DNA of 53,101 bases from a virus: positions 1-53,101 of the IMG/VR virus record IMGVR_UViG_3300042516_003674. One strand, 5' to 3'. The notes under the pieces are model-generated. The model saw only the letters and a list, made by a program, of their open reading frames with translations, did no database searches and had not been told where the DNA came from. Positions 33,160 through 41,866 of the stretch are shown here, one piece after another. The first letter of the stretch is position 1. Each line of letters starts with the position of its first letter. The translations under genes were made by a program, and so were the position numbers.

Positions 33160-33174
33160 TGATCTGGGTTTTAC

Positions 33175-33262
33175 GCCAGTCAGAACAGGTGTTCAGAGTC
33201 GCCTTATAAGCGATTTGCCCCAGATTAGGGCCTTTGGGAGGGTTCGATACCCTCGGCTGGTA
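33175..33262 (+). tRNA. class II tRNA-like sequence, anticodon loop reads CTTATAA
   Basis: The 88-base fold has an acceptor stem (GCCAGTC with GGCTGGT, two wobble pairs), an anticodon stem GTCGC/GCGAT with seven-base loop giving anticodon TAT, a 23-base variable region containing stem GCCC/GGGC, and a perfect T arm (GAGGG TTCGATA CCCTC). The D arm is poor: base 8 is A rather than T, and the best stem (GAAC/GTTC) closes only a 4-base loop. A long variable arm with anticodon TAT is unusual, since class II tRNAs are normally Leu, Ser or Tyr. It could be functional, degenerate or mis-folded by eye. No CCA is encoded. Confidence 0.5.
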
Positions 33263-33264
33263 TA

Positions 33265-33283
33265 ACTCTAACTACATTAGAGT
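33265..33283 (+). other. hairpin between the tRNA genes
   Basis: ACTCTAA, 5-base loop CTACA, TTAGAGT: a perfect 7-bp stem just after the first tRNA-like sequence. It may serve as a processing signal, as there is no U-tract after it. Confidence 0.5.
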
Positions 33284-33320
33284 ATAAACAAAAATGTAGA
33301 GTGACCTAATTTCTATTAAC

Positions 33321-33393
33321 GCTCCTTTAGCAATCTGGTGAATGCAGCGAACTCATAATTCGCCTGAGGCGTGTTCGATCCACGCAAGGAGCA
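33321..33393 (+). tRNA. tRNA with anticodon CAT (Met or lysidine-Ile)
   Basis: This is a 73-base clean cloverleaf: acceptor GCTCCTT/AAGGAGC, T8, D stem GCA/TGC with GG in the loop, anticodon stem GCGAA/TTCGC with loop CTCATAA, T arm GCGTG TTCGATC CACGC, discriminator A. The 3' CCA is not encoded. CAT anticodons read AUG (Met) or, when C34 is modified to lysidine, AUA (Ile). The A+T-rich phage would gain from an AUA reader, but the sequence does not decide. Confidence 0.9.
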
Positions 33394-33396
33394 TAA

Positions 33397-33404
33397 AATA
33401 AATA
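33397..33404 (+). promoter_or_regulatory. late promoter box after tRNA
   Basis: AATAAATA lies 21 bases before the ATG at 33426, directly after the tRNA. It marks the return to late transcription. Confidence 0.5.
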
Positions 33405-33425
33405 TAAAGATATAAGGAATTTCTT

Positions 33426-33731
33426 ATGTCTTACAGAATCACTAATTCATATTGCTGGTATAATAATGGCAGTATGATAGTGAAAATGTATTTCATAAAT
33501 GAAGTTCCATTCACTTTTGATGAATTACCTGATGGTCATTTGTATGATCTAGATTTGTGTAGATTAGCAGATCAGTCACGTACTTTTGAACCAGAAGACT
33601 TATATAGAAGTTCTTTTTATCTGATTGATGAAGAAGTTCATCCATGTTTATTTCCTATTGAATTAGAAAATCCAGAAGATATGCCAGATGAAATTGAATA
33701 TCAATATGATGAAGAGGACTTAGAGAACTAA
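33426..33731 (+). CDS. acidic hypothetical protein
   Basis: This 101-residue protein is strongly acidic at its C-terminus (EDMPDEIEYQYDEEDLEN). The N-terminal half is beta-like (YRITNSYCWYNNGSMIVKMYFINEVPFTFDELPDG). No family is recognised. It sits alone between late boxes at 33397 and 33728, and its stop overlaps the next one. Confidence 0.65.
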   Translation: MSYRITNSYCWYNNGSMIVKMYFINEVPFTFDELPDGHLYDLDLCRLADQSRTFEPEDLYRSSFYLIDEEVHPCLFPIELENPEDMPDEIEYQYDEEDLEN

Positions 33732-33734
33732 ATA
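33728..33734 (+). promoter_or_regulatory. late promoter box for 1975-residue fibre gene
   Basis: CTAAATA overlaps the preceding stop and lies 33 bases before the ATG at 33767. This is the same spacing seen for the boxes at 2892 and 2930. Confidence 0.65.
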
Positions 33735-33766
33735 AAACATAGAAATATTCTAGGTAATATAGTCCG

Positions 33767-36700
33767 ATGCCTCTTAATAAGCTGGAGAATTTTATTAAGA
33801 ATACAGAAGGTCGTATTCTTTATGTCAATCCAAATGACCTTGATGCCACTGATAGTATTGAAAATCAAGGTAACTCATTAACGAAACCATTTAAAACTGT
33901 ACAAAGAGCCCTTATTGAAAGTGCTAGATTTTCATATTTGAGAGGTAACGATAACGATATAACTGAAAAAACCACTATTTTATTATTTCCAGGTGAACAC
34001 GTTATAGACAATCGTCCAGGATATGGAATTAGAGAAGTAAATTCAGCAGCAAGAGCAGTTTCTCCTGCTGGGGTAGAATCTGAGGCAATAGCAGAATTTG
34101 ATTTGAACTTAAATTCAAACTTTGATATTACTCAATCAAATAATGTTTTATATAAGTTTAACAGTATATATGGTGGAGTAGTAGTTCCTAGAGGAACTTC
34201 TATTGTAGGTCTAGATTTAAGAAAAACAAAAATAAGACCAAAATACGTTCCAAATCCAACAGATCCTAACGTAAAAAATACTGCTATTTTTAGGATTACA
34301 GGTGCCTGCTATTTTTGGCAACTATCTATTTTTGATGGAAATGAAATAGAAACTGTATATACAGATCCAGTTGATTTCTCCATCAATAACCAGTCAAAAC
34401 CAACATTTTCTCACCACAAGTTAACTTGTTTTGAATACGCTGATGGTGTAAATATTCCTTCACAGTTTGACTACACCGATTTAGATATGTATTATTATAA
34501 GCTTACAAGAGCTTATAATAATGCTTCGGGTAGAAATATTGACCAGAAGTATCCAGATGAACCTGGTGGATTAGCGAAGCAAAGACCAGAATGGGAAATT
34601 GTTGGTGCTTTTGCTACAGACCCTATCAATATTAGTTCTATATTCTCTGGAGATGGAGCAACTCCTGGATCTATCGTAACCGTAACGACGGCAGTTGCTC
34701 ATAACTTAACCGCAGGAACTCCTATTAAAATTCGTGGAGTAAATGTGAATGATTATAATATTTCGACTAAAGTTCAAAATGTATTAAGTGATAATACATT
34801 CACTTATCTTTTACCTTTTGTTAGAGATAATCTTGCAGCAGGATCCGCAGCAGGTTTAAGTGCATCTTCAGCGACTGTAACTATTGAAACTGATACAGTT
34901 TCTGGAGCATCTCCTTACATTTTCAATATTTCATTGAGATCTATATGGGGAATGAATGGAATGCATGCAGATGGATCTATTGCATCTGGATTCCGTTCTA
35001 TGGTTGTTGCCCAATTTACGGGAGTTTCTCTTCAGAAAGATGATAGAGCATTTGTAAAATATAATCCTCAAAGTAGAACTTACGATGGAATTAATATTTC
35101 CAAGGTAACTGGATCTAAACTAGCTTCTGAATCTGCATCAACTAATGTATCAACAGTTTATCACCTTGACTCTGGAGCAATTTATAGAAAAGGATGGCAG
35201 CCAGTACACATTAAAATTAGTAATGATTCATTTATTCAGGTGGTCTCTGTATTTGCTATCGGATTTCATAAACACTTTGAATCAAGATCTGGTGGTGATG
35301 GAAGTATCACCAACTCAAACTCAAACTTTGGACAACATTCATTAGGATGTGACGGATTTAAGAAGGAATCTTTTGATAAGGATGATAAGGCATATATAAC
35401 TTCCATAATTACCCCAAGATCAATTGTAACTGAAGAGAGTGACATTGATTGGATTTCTCTTGATGTTAATAAGACAAAAACAGTAGGTATTTCTAGTCAC
35501 CTATATCTATTTGGATTTGATAAACAGGATGATATTCCTCCAGTTATTACTCAAGGATATCGAATTGGTTCTAGAGTTTTAGATAAACTCTATATTGATG
35601 TGGATATAGATGAAAATACAGTAAATACTTATTCAGCTTCAATTTTGATGGTTGATAGTATCAACTCGAATGTTGCTTTAGGGGTAGATAGTTCTGAAAA
35701 ATCTTACTTAGCTTCTGCACCAAATACACAATCAATTATTAATATTGGTGATAATAATATTCAGAATGGAGAAAAAATAAGAATTATTAGTGAAACTGGA
35801 GATCTTCCAGAAAATATTACAAATAATAGAATTTATTATGCAATTACAAGTAGTGCAAACGCGACTAGATCTGATGGAATTTCGTTGTCATCTCAGCAGA
35901 TCCAAATAGCATCTTCAAAGACAAATGCTGATACTGCAACTCCACAATATCTTAGAATCTATGGTGGAATTCAATTAAAAGTTAAAAGTTTAGTTTCTGA
36001 TAAGAACGCAGGACAAATTGGTTCACCAATTCAATGGGATTCTTCAAACTCAAATTGGTATGTTCACGTAAATACTAGTAATGAAATTTTTAATGCGCTG
36101 AACACTTTAAGTTCAGAAATTTTAACTGAAAGAACTGATGTATCTTATCTCAAGCGTTATGAAGATAATCGCAGTTTAGATGAAAAAATTTATAAAGTTC
36201 GTGTAGTCATTCCTAAAGAACTTGAAAATGCAAGAGATCCTAGTGATGGATTTATTATTCAAGAATCTAGTACAACAGGAGCTAGAAATAATTCAGACTT
36301 TAGTCTTACTTCAATTACTAATTCAGACTACCTTTATAATAGAAATTCTAGATTTATTAGTAAGTGTTCCTATGATAGTATATCTAAAATAATCACAGTT
36401 ATTACCGATCTTCCGCACAATCTGAGAGTTGGAAATCAAGTTGTTATTAAAAATGTAACTAGTTCAACTAATACTGGTGCAGTTTTAAATCGTGGATATA
36501 ATGGTGTTTTTGTAGTTGATTCTGTCATTGACGATAAGACATTCACATATTCATCTACGGATATTTTCGAAATTGTTCATTCTCCAGGAACTTTCCAAAA
36601 TAATACAAACATTAGAAATATTTCTTTACCAAGATTTGAGAGAAATGATGTTAAGGGTAATTTTATTATATACAGAAAGGAAGTTATAAATCAATACATT

Positions 36701-39694
36701 TATAATGTCCAAGATGGTGTTTATTATCTTTATGTTATTAATGCTTCTAATCAAATTGAGAGTGAATTTACTGATCAATATTATACTCAAAATATAGTCG
36801 ATTTATATCCACAACTTGATAGAGACAACAAAAATGATAACCCATCAGCAGCATCATCATATGCTAAGAGAAGTCCTCTGGGTGATGTTGTAACTAGTGA
36901 TCTCAAAAAGAGTATAACAAAAGAGACTATTGATAAGTTCTATAAACAATTTACAATCTCGCCAAGTATTACTAATGTAAACTCTTCTTCAACGTCGGCA
37001 ACACTGACGTTTGATAGAGAACATGGGTTAGGAGGAGTAATTATAGGAACTTTAAGCGGAGGAAGTGGACATACTGCAGGAACATATTATAATGTTAAAT
37101 TGTATAATGACAGTTTCTTAGGAACTTGGGATGGTGCTACAGCAAAAGTTGTTGTTGGTGCTGGAGGAAATGTAACTTCTGCAGAAATAATTTCTGGTGG
37201 ATCTGCATATACTAATGGCGAAACTCTTTATTTTGATAGCACTGTTATTGGTGGATCTCCAAGTTCATCATATACAATTACAACTGCAGGTATTTCTACT
37301 GCTGTAGGAAATACAATTCAATTAACTGGAATTGGTACAGTTACTGATGGATTTTATAGAATTACAGGATTACCTTCAAAAAATCAAATTTCGATTGCAA
37401 AAACTGCAGGAGATCAAACTCCAGTTGTTGGACAGTACTTTATTAATTCTAACATATCTATTAATGTTTCGGCAAATTCTTATGATTCCAATACAGGAAT
37501 CACAACATTCACTTGTTTCTCAAGACACGGATTAGTTTCGGGAAATCAATTTAGAGTTTTAGATGCATCTGATAATAATCTAGGCGATTATATTGTACTT
37601 ACTTCATCTTCTATAACTGAATTCACCGCTAAAACTTCTGGACTTGGAGGGACGCCGAGATATATTTTAAAACATTCATTATCAGCAAACGAAGCTATTT
37701 CTGATGATACTGGAGAGAATCTTGCCTCAAGAGGTTCTTTCATATATGAAAATGAATGTATGGAGTTGTTGACAGATATTCAAAGTGATTCTACATTCCC
37801 AGTAAGGTTAATTAACTCAGGAATTGGAACCACAAGAAGATTCTCACTTGGATCTTACATTCAGATTGATAATGAAATTATGAGAATTACTTCCAGCACA
37901 TTAAGTGGTGCAAGTAATAATCAAATCACGGTAATTCGTGGTTCTATGGGAACTCTCAAAGAGAATCATTCTAATGGATCTCTAATTCGTAAGATTAAAC
38001 TAATTCCAATTGAATTCCGCAGACCATCTATTCTACGTGCTTCTGGGCATACATTTGAATATCTGGGTTATGGTCCAGGAAACTATTCAACTGGTTTACC
38101 ACAACTTCAAGTTAGAACACTCACAGAAAGGGAAGATTTCTTATCACAATCTCAAGAAACTTCTGGTGGAAGTGTAATTTATACTGGAATGAATAGTGAT
38201 GGAGATTTCTTTATTGGTAACACAAAGTATTCTGCATCAAGTGGTCAACAAACTACTTTTGATATTCCAGTTCCAACAATTACTGGACAAGATCCGTCGA
38301 GATTGAGTGTTGTTTATGATGAAGTTATCGTAAAGGAAAGACTTCTTGTTGAAGGTGGAAATTCAGGAACTATCTTATCTCAATTTGACGGCCCAGTTAC
38401 ATTTAATGGTGCTGTTACATTTAACACTGATTTAACTATTTCTGGAAGATTAAGAGTCACTAATAAAACACAATCTACATCATCTGCAACAGGTGCGATA
38501 ATAGTTTCTGGTGGAATTGGTGTTAACAAAAACTTAAATGTTAACGGTAATATTACTGGAAATAATTTAATTACTGCTGGAGTTGGAATTGTTCCAGATG
38601 ATTCAAAAGGAGCATATATTGGAACTTCTTCTTTACCATTTAGTGACGCTTATATTGGCAATATCAAGATCGGAGTTACAGATGATCAGACAATTGATAC
38701 ATCTTCAGGTAATTTAGTTTTAAATTCTGCAGTTGGTAGTAACGTTGCAATTAACACTACTACAACTCTTTCTGGTAATTTGACACTCACAGGAAATAAC
38801 GTAGTTCCTGGACCAGATAGTGGAACTTTAACCGCAAACTATCTTGCTGTTCCAAACATTACTCCCATTGGAAGTATTGTAATGTGGGCAGGAACGGCGG
38901 ACAATCTTCCATCTTCTCCTGGTATTATCCAATGGGGTATATGTAATGGTCAAGAATTGAATACTTATACTTATAGTTCATTACACGCAATTATTTCAAA
39001 TACTTACGGTGGAACTGCATATCAGGCAGGAGTTACTGACCAACCTGCAGCAACAACTACATTTAGAGTTCCTGATCTGACAAATCAATTTGTTATTGCT
39101 TCTAGTGGAAATGGAGGAACAAACGTAACTGGATCACTGACTAGATCTGGTGGAAATAAAGATAGTTCAGTGATATCCCACTTCCACACATTAAGTGGAG
39201 ATGGTGGTCACATACACAGTATAACTATAGATCAGAGTGGTTCTTTATCTTTGTCTGGAAGTGCTTCTGGAGGAAATCATAATCATACCGGAACAGCAAA
39301 TGCTGCCAATGCACCACACTCACATACTATCACAATCAACCCAGCAGGAAGTCATAATCACACATATTTTAGAACTGATACTAATAACGGTCCTTCACAA
39401 CCAGGTGATGCAAGAAATAATAGAGGAGGAAGTCCATTTAATACTGGAAATGAAGGAGTTCATTCACACCCCGCATCTTCTTCAACAGAAAATGCTCCAC
39501 ATACGCATCCAGTATCAGTGTCTGGTGGACCTCACTCTCACACTGTTGATGTTTCTGGAGGACAACACTCTCATACAGGATCAGTCACTGGAGTTGGTGG
39601 TCACACTCATAATGTTGATTCTAACGGAGTTTCTGGAACTAATCTCAATTTACCTCCATATTTTGCATTATTCTACATTATGAGATTAGTATAA
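33767..39694 (+). CDS. giant structural fibre protein with tail-collar domain and His-rich tip
   Basis: This is a 1975-residue protein. The N-terminus (GRILYVNPNDLDATDS...SLTKPFKTVQRALIESARFSYLRG) opens a pectate-lyase-type beta-helix. The middle has many beta modules, including GGSGHTAGTYYNVKL and GGSAYTNGETLYF. Residues about 1700-1780 (TPIGSIVMWAGT...GWGICNGQ-like, YSSLHAIISNTYGG, FRVPDLTNQFVIA) are a phage tail-collar domain as in T4 gp12. The end is rich in HxH (HNHT, HSHTI, HTHP, HSHT), like metal-binding fibre tips of T4 gp37 and gp12. It is probably a baseplate-attached short or side fibre that binds the host. Confidence 0.82.
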   Translation: MPLNKLENFIKNTEGRILYVNPNDLDATDSIENQGNSLTKPFKTVQRALIESARFSYLRGNDNDITEKTTILLFPGEHVIDNRPGYGIREVNSAARAVSPAGVESEAIAEFDLNLNSNFDITQSNNVLYKFNSIYGGVVVPRGTSIVGLDLRKTKIRPKYVPNPTDPNVKNTAIFRITGACYFWQLSIFDGNEIETVYTDPVDFSINNQSKPTFSHHKLTCFEYADGVNIPSQFDYTDLDMYYYKLTRAYNNASGRNIDQKYPDEPGGLAKQRPEWEIVGAFATDPINISSIFSGDGATPGSIVTVTTAVAHNLTAGTPIKIRGVNVNDYNISTKVQNVLSDNTFTYLLPFVRDNLAAGSAAGLSASSATVTIETDTVSGASPYIFNISLRSIWGMNGMHADGSIASGFRSMVVAQFTGVSLQKDDRAFVKYNPQSRTYDGINISKVTGSKLASESASTNVSTVYHLDSGAIYRKGWQPVHIKISNDSFIQVVSVFAIGFHKHFESRSGGDGSITNSNSNFGQHSLGCDGFKKESFDKDDKAYITSIITPRSIVTEESDIDWISLDVNKTKTVGISSHLYLFGFDKQDDIPPVITQGYRIGSRVLDKLYIDVDIDENTVNTYSASILMVDSINSNVALGVDSSEKSYLASAPNTQSIINIGDNNIQNGEKIRIISETGDLPENITNNRIYYAITSSANATRSDGISLSSQQIQIASSKTNADTATPQYLRIYGGIQLKVKSLVSDKNAGQIGSPIQWDSSNSNWYVHVNTSNEIFNALNTLSSEILTERTDVSYLKRYEDNRSLDEKIYKVRVVIPKELENARDPSDGFIIQESSTTGARNNSDFSLTSITNSDYLYNRNSRFISKCSYDSISKIITVITDLPHNLRVGNQVVIKNVTSSTNTGAVLNRGYNGVFVVDSVIDDKTFTYSSTDIFEIVHSPGTFQNNTNIRNISLPRFERNDVKGNFIIYRKEVINQYIYNVQDGVYYLYVINASNQIESEFTDQYYTQNIVDLYPQLDRDNKNDNPSAASSYAKRSPLGDVVTSDLKKSITKETIDKFYKQFTISPSITNVNSSSTSATLTFDREHGLGGVIIGTLSGGSGHTAGTYYNVKLYNDSFLGTWDGATAKVVVGAGGNVTSAEIISGGSAYTNGETLYFDSTVIGGSPSSSYTITTAGISTAVGNTIQLTGIGTVTDGFYRITGLPSKNQISIAKTAGDQTPVVGQYFINSNISINVSANSYDSNTGITTFTCFSRHGLVSGNQFRVLDASDNNLGDYIVLTSSSITEFTAKTSGLGGTPRYILKHSLSANEAISDDTGENLASRGSFIYENECMELLTDIQSDSTFPVRLINSGIGTTRRFSLGSYIQIDNEIMRITSSTLSGASNNQITVIRGSMGTLKENHSNGSLIRKIKLIPIEFRRPSILRASGHTFEYLGYGPGNYSTGLPQLQVRTLTEREDFLSQSQETSGGSVIYTGMNSDGDFFIGNTKYSASSGQQTTFDIPVPTITGQDPSRLSVVYDEVIVKERLLVEGGNSGTILSQFDGPVTFNGAVTFNTDLTISGRLRVTNKTQSTSSATGAIIVSGGIGVNKNLNVNGNITGNNLITAGVGIVPDDSKGAYIGTSSLPFSDAYIGNIKIGVTDDQTIDTSSGNLVLNSAVGSNVAINTTTTLSGNLTLTGNNVVPGPDSGTLTANYLAVPNITPIGSIVMWAGTADNLPSSPGIIQWGICNGQELNTYTYSSLHAIISNTYGGTAYQAGVTDQPAATTTFRVPDLTNQFVIASSGNGGTNVTGSLTRSGGNKDSSVISHFHTLSGDGGHIHSITIDQSGSLSLSGSASGGNHNHTGTANAANAPHSHTITINPAGSHNHTYFRTDTNNGPSQPGDARNNRGGSPFNTGNEGVHSHPASSSTENAPHTHPVSVSGGPHSHTVDVSGGQHSHTGSVTGVGGHTHNVDSNGVSGTNLNLPPYFALFYIMRLV

Positions 39695-39703
39695 TCTTTA
39701 TAA

Positions 39704-39711
39704 AATAAATA
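39704..39711 (+). promoter_or_regulatory. late promoter box
   Basis: AATAAATA lies 19 bases before the ATG at 39731, in the short gap after the collar-domain gene. Confidence 0.5.
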
Positions 39712-39730
39712 ACTATAAAATCATTTTAAG

Positions 39731-41677
39731 ATGGCAAGTTATAGAAGGTCATTTAATTTTAGAAATGGTGTTCAGGTAGATGATGATAATTTTATAGTAA
39801 ATCCCAATGGATTGGTTGGAATAGGAACATCTGTTCCAACCGAATTTTTAGATGTTAGGGGAAATGCTTTCATTTCTGGAACTCTTACCGTTAATAGTTT
39901 TTCAGGAACCAACTTACAAAATGAAAAGGGCACATTTCAAACTCTTAATGTAGGAATAACATCAATTACTTCTGGTATTATAACAGCAACAACTGGTGTT
40001 GTAACTTACTATGGTGATGGTGCAAACCTTCTTAATTTGCCAACATCACAGTGGATTGACACTGATGTTGGTTTAGGATTTACTAGTATCTATTCTCAAG
40101 GTAATGTAGGTGTTGCAACAAACGATCCTAGATTTGCCTTACAAATTGGCGGAATTAATAATATTTTTTCTTTCGCAGATGGTGTTGGATTTGATAGAAA
40201 AGGTAACATTTTAACTCCTACTGGATTTGTAACAGCAAGAAGTTTTGTAGGATACGGATCAGATTTAACATTATTAAGCGCATCCAATATATCGTCAGGG
40301 ACATTAAATAATTCCAGACTTCCATCAGTAATAAACGTATCTGGGTCCATAACAGCACCAACTTTTGTTGGAAATTTATCGGGAATAGCAAACACTGCAA
40401 ATTCAGTTACTCAAACTTCAAATATAACTGTTAATTCTATTAATAGTACATTTGCAAATGTATCTATTTCTACAGTTACTTCACTGCTATATTCTGCACA
40501 AAGAATTGGAATTGGAACAACAAATCCATCATCTGATTTACATTTAAGAAAAAATGGATCAACAACTATTCAAATAACTAGTGATGGGTCTAATCCATCT
40601 AAATTAATTTTTGGGAGAAGTGTATCTCCTACTGGAAATAATGGATTATTACAATACGGAAACTCAGATCTTTCATATCCATCTAGTACACAATTTTCTG
40701 TAGATTTAATTAATAATGCTGTAGGTAATATGAATTATTACCTACATTTTGGAAGTCCCGGAATTGATACTGGATCTTTTAATTGGTTATATGGACAGTC
40801 TTTAGTTAATTTAATGTCCTTAACATATAATGGAAGATTAGGCCTTGGAATAACAAATCCATCAAATACGTTACACATTGTTGGAACTTCTACAGTCACT
40901 GGAGATTCTTATTTTGGTGGTAATGTTTACCTATCTGGATCAATTTCTCCATCTACACTTTCTGTAGTAAATAATTCAATATTCAATGGTAGAGTTGGAA
41001 TAAATACGTTAAATCCAGTTTATTCTTTCCAAATTGGTAGAGAACCAATTTATGCTGATGGTGGAATAGGAATAAGTTCTAGAGGAGATGTATACACTGC
41101 GGGTGTTATAACTGCAACTAGATTTGCAGGAGACGGTTCATCATTAACAAATTTAAATCCTGCAAGCATAACTTCCGGATCATTAAGTGGTTCATATAAT
41201 ATTAACACAACAGGGGTTGTAACTGCAACTAGATTTGCAGGAAATGGTTCAACACTGACAAATTTAAATATTGAAAATATAAATTCAGGAACTTTTGATG
41301 GTGCTTATAGTATCAACAGTTCTGGTATTATAACTGCAACTAGATTTTCTGGAGATGGATCTACTTTAACAAGTTTAAATCCTTCAAATATATCAAATGG
41401 CACTATTCAAGGTTCTCAAGATATCAACACAGCAGGTGTTGTAACTGCAACTAGATTTTCTGGAGATGGATCTACTTTAACAAGTTTAAATCCTGCAAAT
41501 ATATCAAATGGCACTATTCAAGGATCAGTGTCATATAACAGTAGCGGAATAGTAACTGCTATGGGAGGATTTACAAGTGATGTCGGAGGTCCTGCTGTAG
41601 AAATATCTGTATCCAATGGAAAAATAGTTTTTAATGTTACTGGAGTTGGAATTGCAGAATTAACCTTGATACCTTGA
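39731..41677 (+). CDS. beta-repeat tail fibre protein
   Basis: This is a 648-residue protein. The N-terminus (SYRRSFNFRNGVQVDDDNFIVNPNGLVGIGTSVP) has the VGIGTxxP pattern typical of cyanophage fibre proteins. NxxxGIGTTNPSSDLHL-type repeats follow. Four tandem copies of a GVVTATRFxGDGSTLTxLNPxNISxG unit (about residues 455-610) lie near the end, with almost identical DNA in the last two (from about 41332 and 41442). The last late gene of the fibre block, its stop is inside the -35 box of the next promoter. Confidence 0.75.
   Translation: MASYRRSFNFRNGVQVDDDNFIVNPNGLVGIGTSVPTEFLDVRGNAFISGTLTVNSFSGTNLQNEKGTFQTLNVGITSITSGIITATTGVVTYYGDGANLLNLPTSQWIDTDVGLGFTSIYSQGNVGVATNDPRFALQIGGINNIFSFADGVGFDRKGNILTPTGFVTARSFVGYGSDLTLLSASNISSGTLNNSRLPSVINVSGSITAPTFVGNLSGIANTANSVTQTSNITVNSINSTFANVSISTVTSLLYSAQRIGIGTTNPSSDLHLRKNGSTTIQITSDGSNPSKLIFGRSVSPTGNNGLLQYGNSDLSYPSSTQFSVDLINNAVGNMNYYLHFGSPGIDTGSFNWLYGQSLVNLMSLTYNGRLGLGITNPSNTLHIVGTSTVTGDSYFGGNVYLSGSISPSTLSVVNNSIFNGRVGINTLNPVYSFQIGREPIYADGGIGISSRGDVYTAGVITATRFAGDGSSLTNLNPASITSGSLSGSYNINTTGVVTATRFAGNGSTLTNLNIENINSGTFDGAYSINSSGIITATRFSGDGSTLTSLNPSNISNGTIQGSQDINTAGVVTATRFSGDGSTLTSLNPANISNGTIQGSVSYNSSGIVTAMGGFTSDVGGPAVEISVSNGKIVFNVTGVGIAELTLIP
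41150..41525 (+). repeat. tandem repeats in fibre C-terminus
   Basis: Four copies of a unit of about 35 codons run in tandem. The last two share long near-identical stretches, which suggests recent duplication. Repeat number could vary between relatives by slippage or recombination. Confidence 0.7.
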
Positions 41678-41702
41678 CATAACTCTCAAATATCAGTAGA
41701 AT
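41674..41702 (+). promoter_or_regulatory. sigma70-type promoter at end of fibre gene
   Basis: TTGACA (41674-41679), 17 bases, TAGAAT (41697-41702). The -35 overlaps the fibre gene stop. Start would be near 41709, only about 45 bases before a strong terminator, so it should make a very short transcript. Confidence 0.75.
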
Positions 41703-41708
41703 ATGCTT

Positions 41709-41779
41709 TGTGAGCGTTGAAGATAATAATATAAACAATTTAAGAATTACTAAGAGATCTCGTCGAGATCTCTTTTTTT
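41709..41779 (+). ncRNA. candidate small RNA of about 70 nucleotides
   Basis: A good promoter (41674-41702) and a strong intrinsic terminator (41752-41779) bracket a segment of about 70 bases with no ORF longer than a few codons. The 5' part is A+T-rich and single-stranded in appearance. It could be a trans-acting sRNA or a leader used for attenuation. No similarity to a known cyanophage RNA was recognised. Confidence 0.5.
41752..41779 (+). terminator. intrinsic terminator
   Basis: This is a 10-bp perfect stem (AAGAGATCTC / GAGATCTCTT) with a 3-base loop GTC, followed by TTTTTA. It separates the fibre/sRNA unit from the ParB-like gene. Confidence 0.88.
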
Positions 41780-41808
41780 ATGAAAACTATTTCTAATGAG
41801 TTAAGGGC

Positions 41809-41837
41809 TTGACAACTCCCTTTCAATGCCCTATGAT
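41809..41837 (+). promoter_or_regulatory. sigma70-type promoter for ParB-like gene
   Basis: TTGACA (41809-41814), 17 bases, TATGAT (41832-41837). AGGGC (41804-41808) and GCCCT (41828-41832) could pair around the -35, echoing the inverted repeats at the 32.7 and 33.1 kb promoters. Start would be near 41844, 23 bases before the ATG. Confidence 0.78.
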
Positions 41838-41866
41838 ATGATCACTGACTTACTCAGTTTATTACT

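Noticed and set aside
33144-33167. CCAGATC/GATCTGG hairpin as an intrinsic terminator after the antitoxin gene
   Set aside because: The -10 box of a perfect promoter lies in its loop and only a short GTTTT follows, so a promoter-linked role is more likely.
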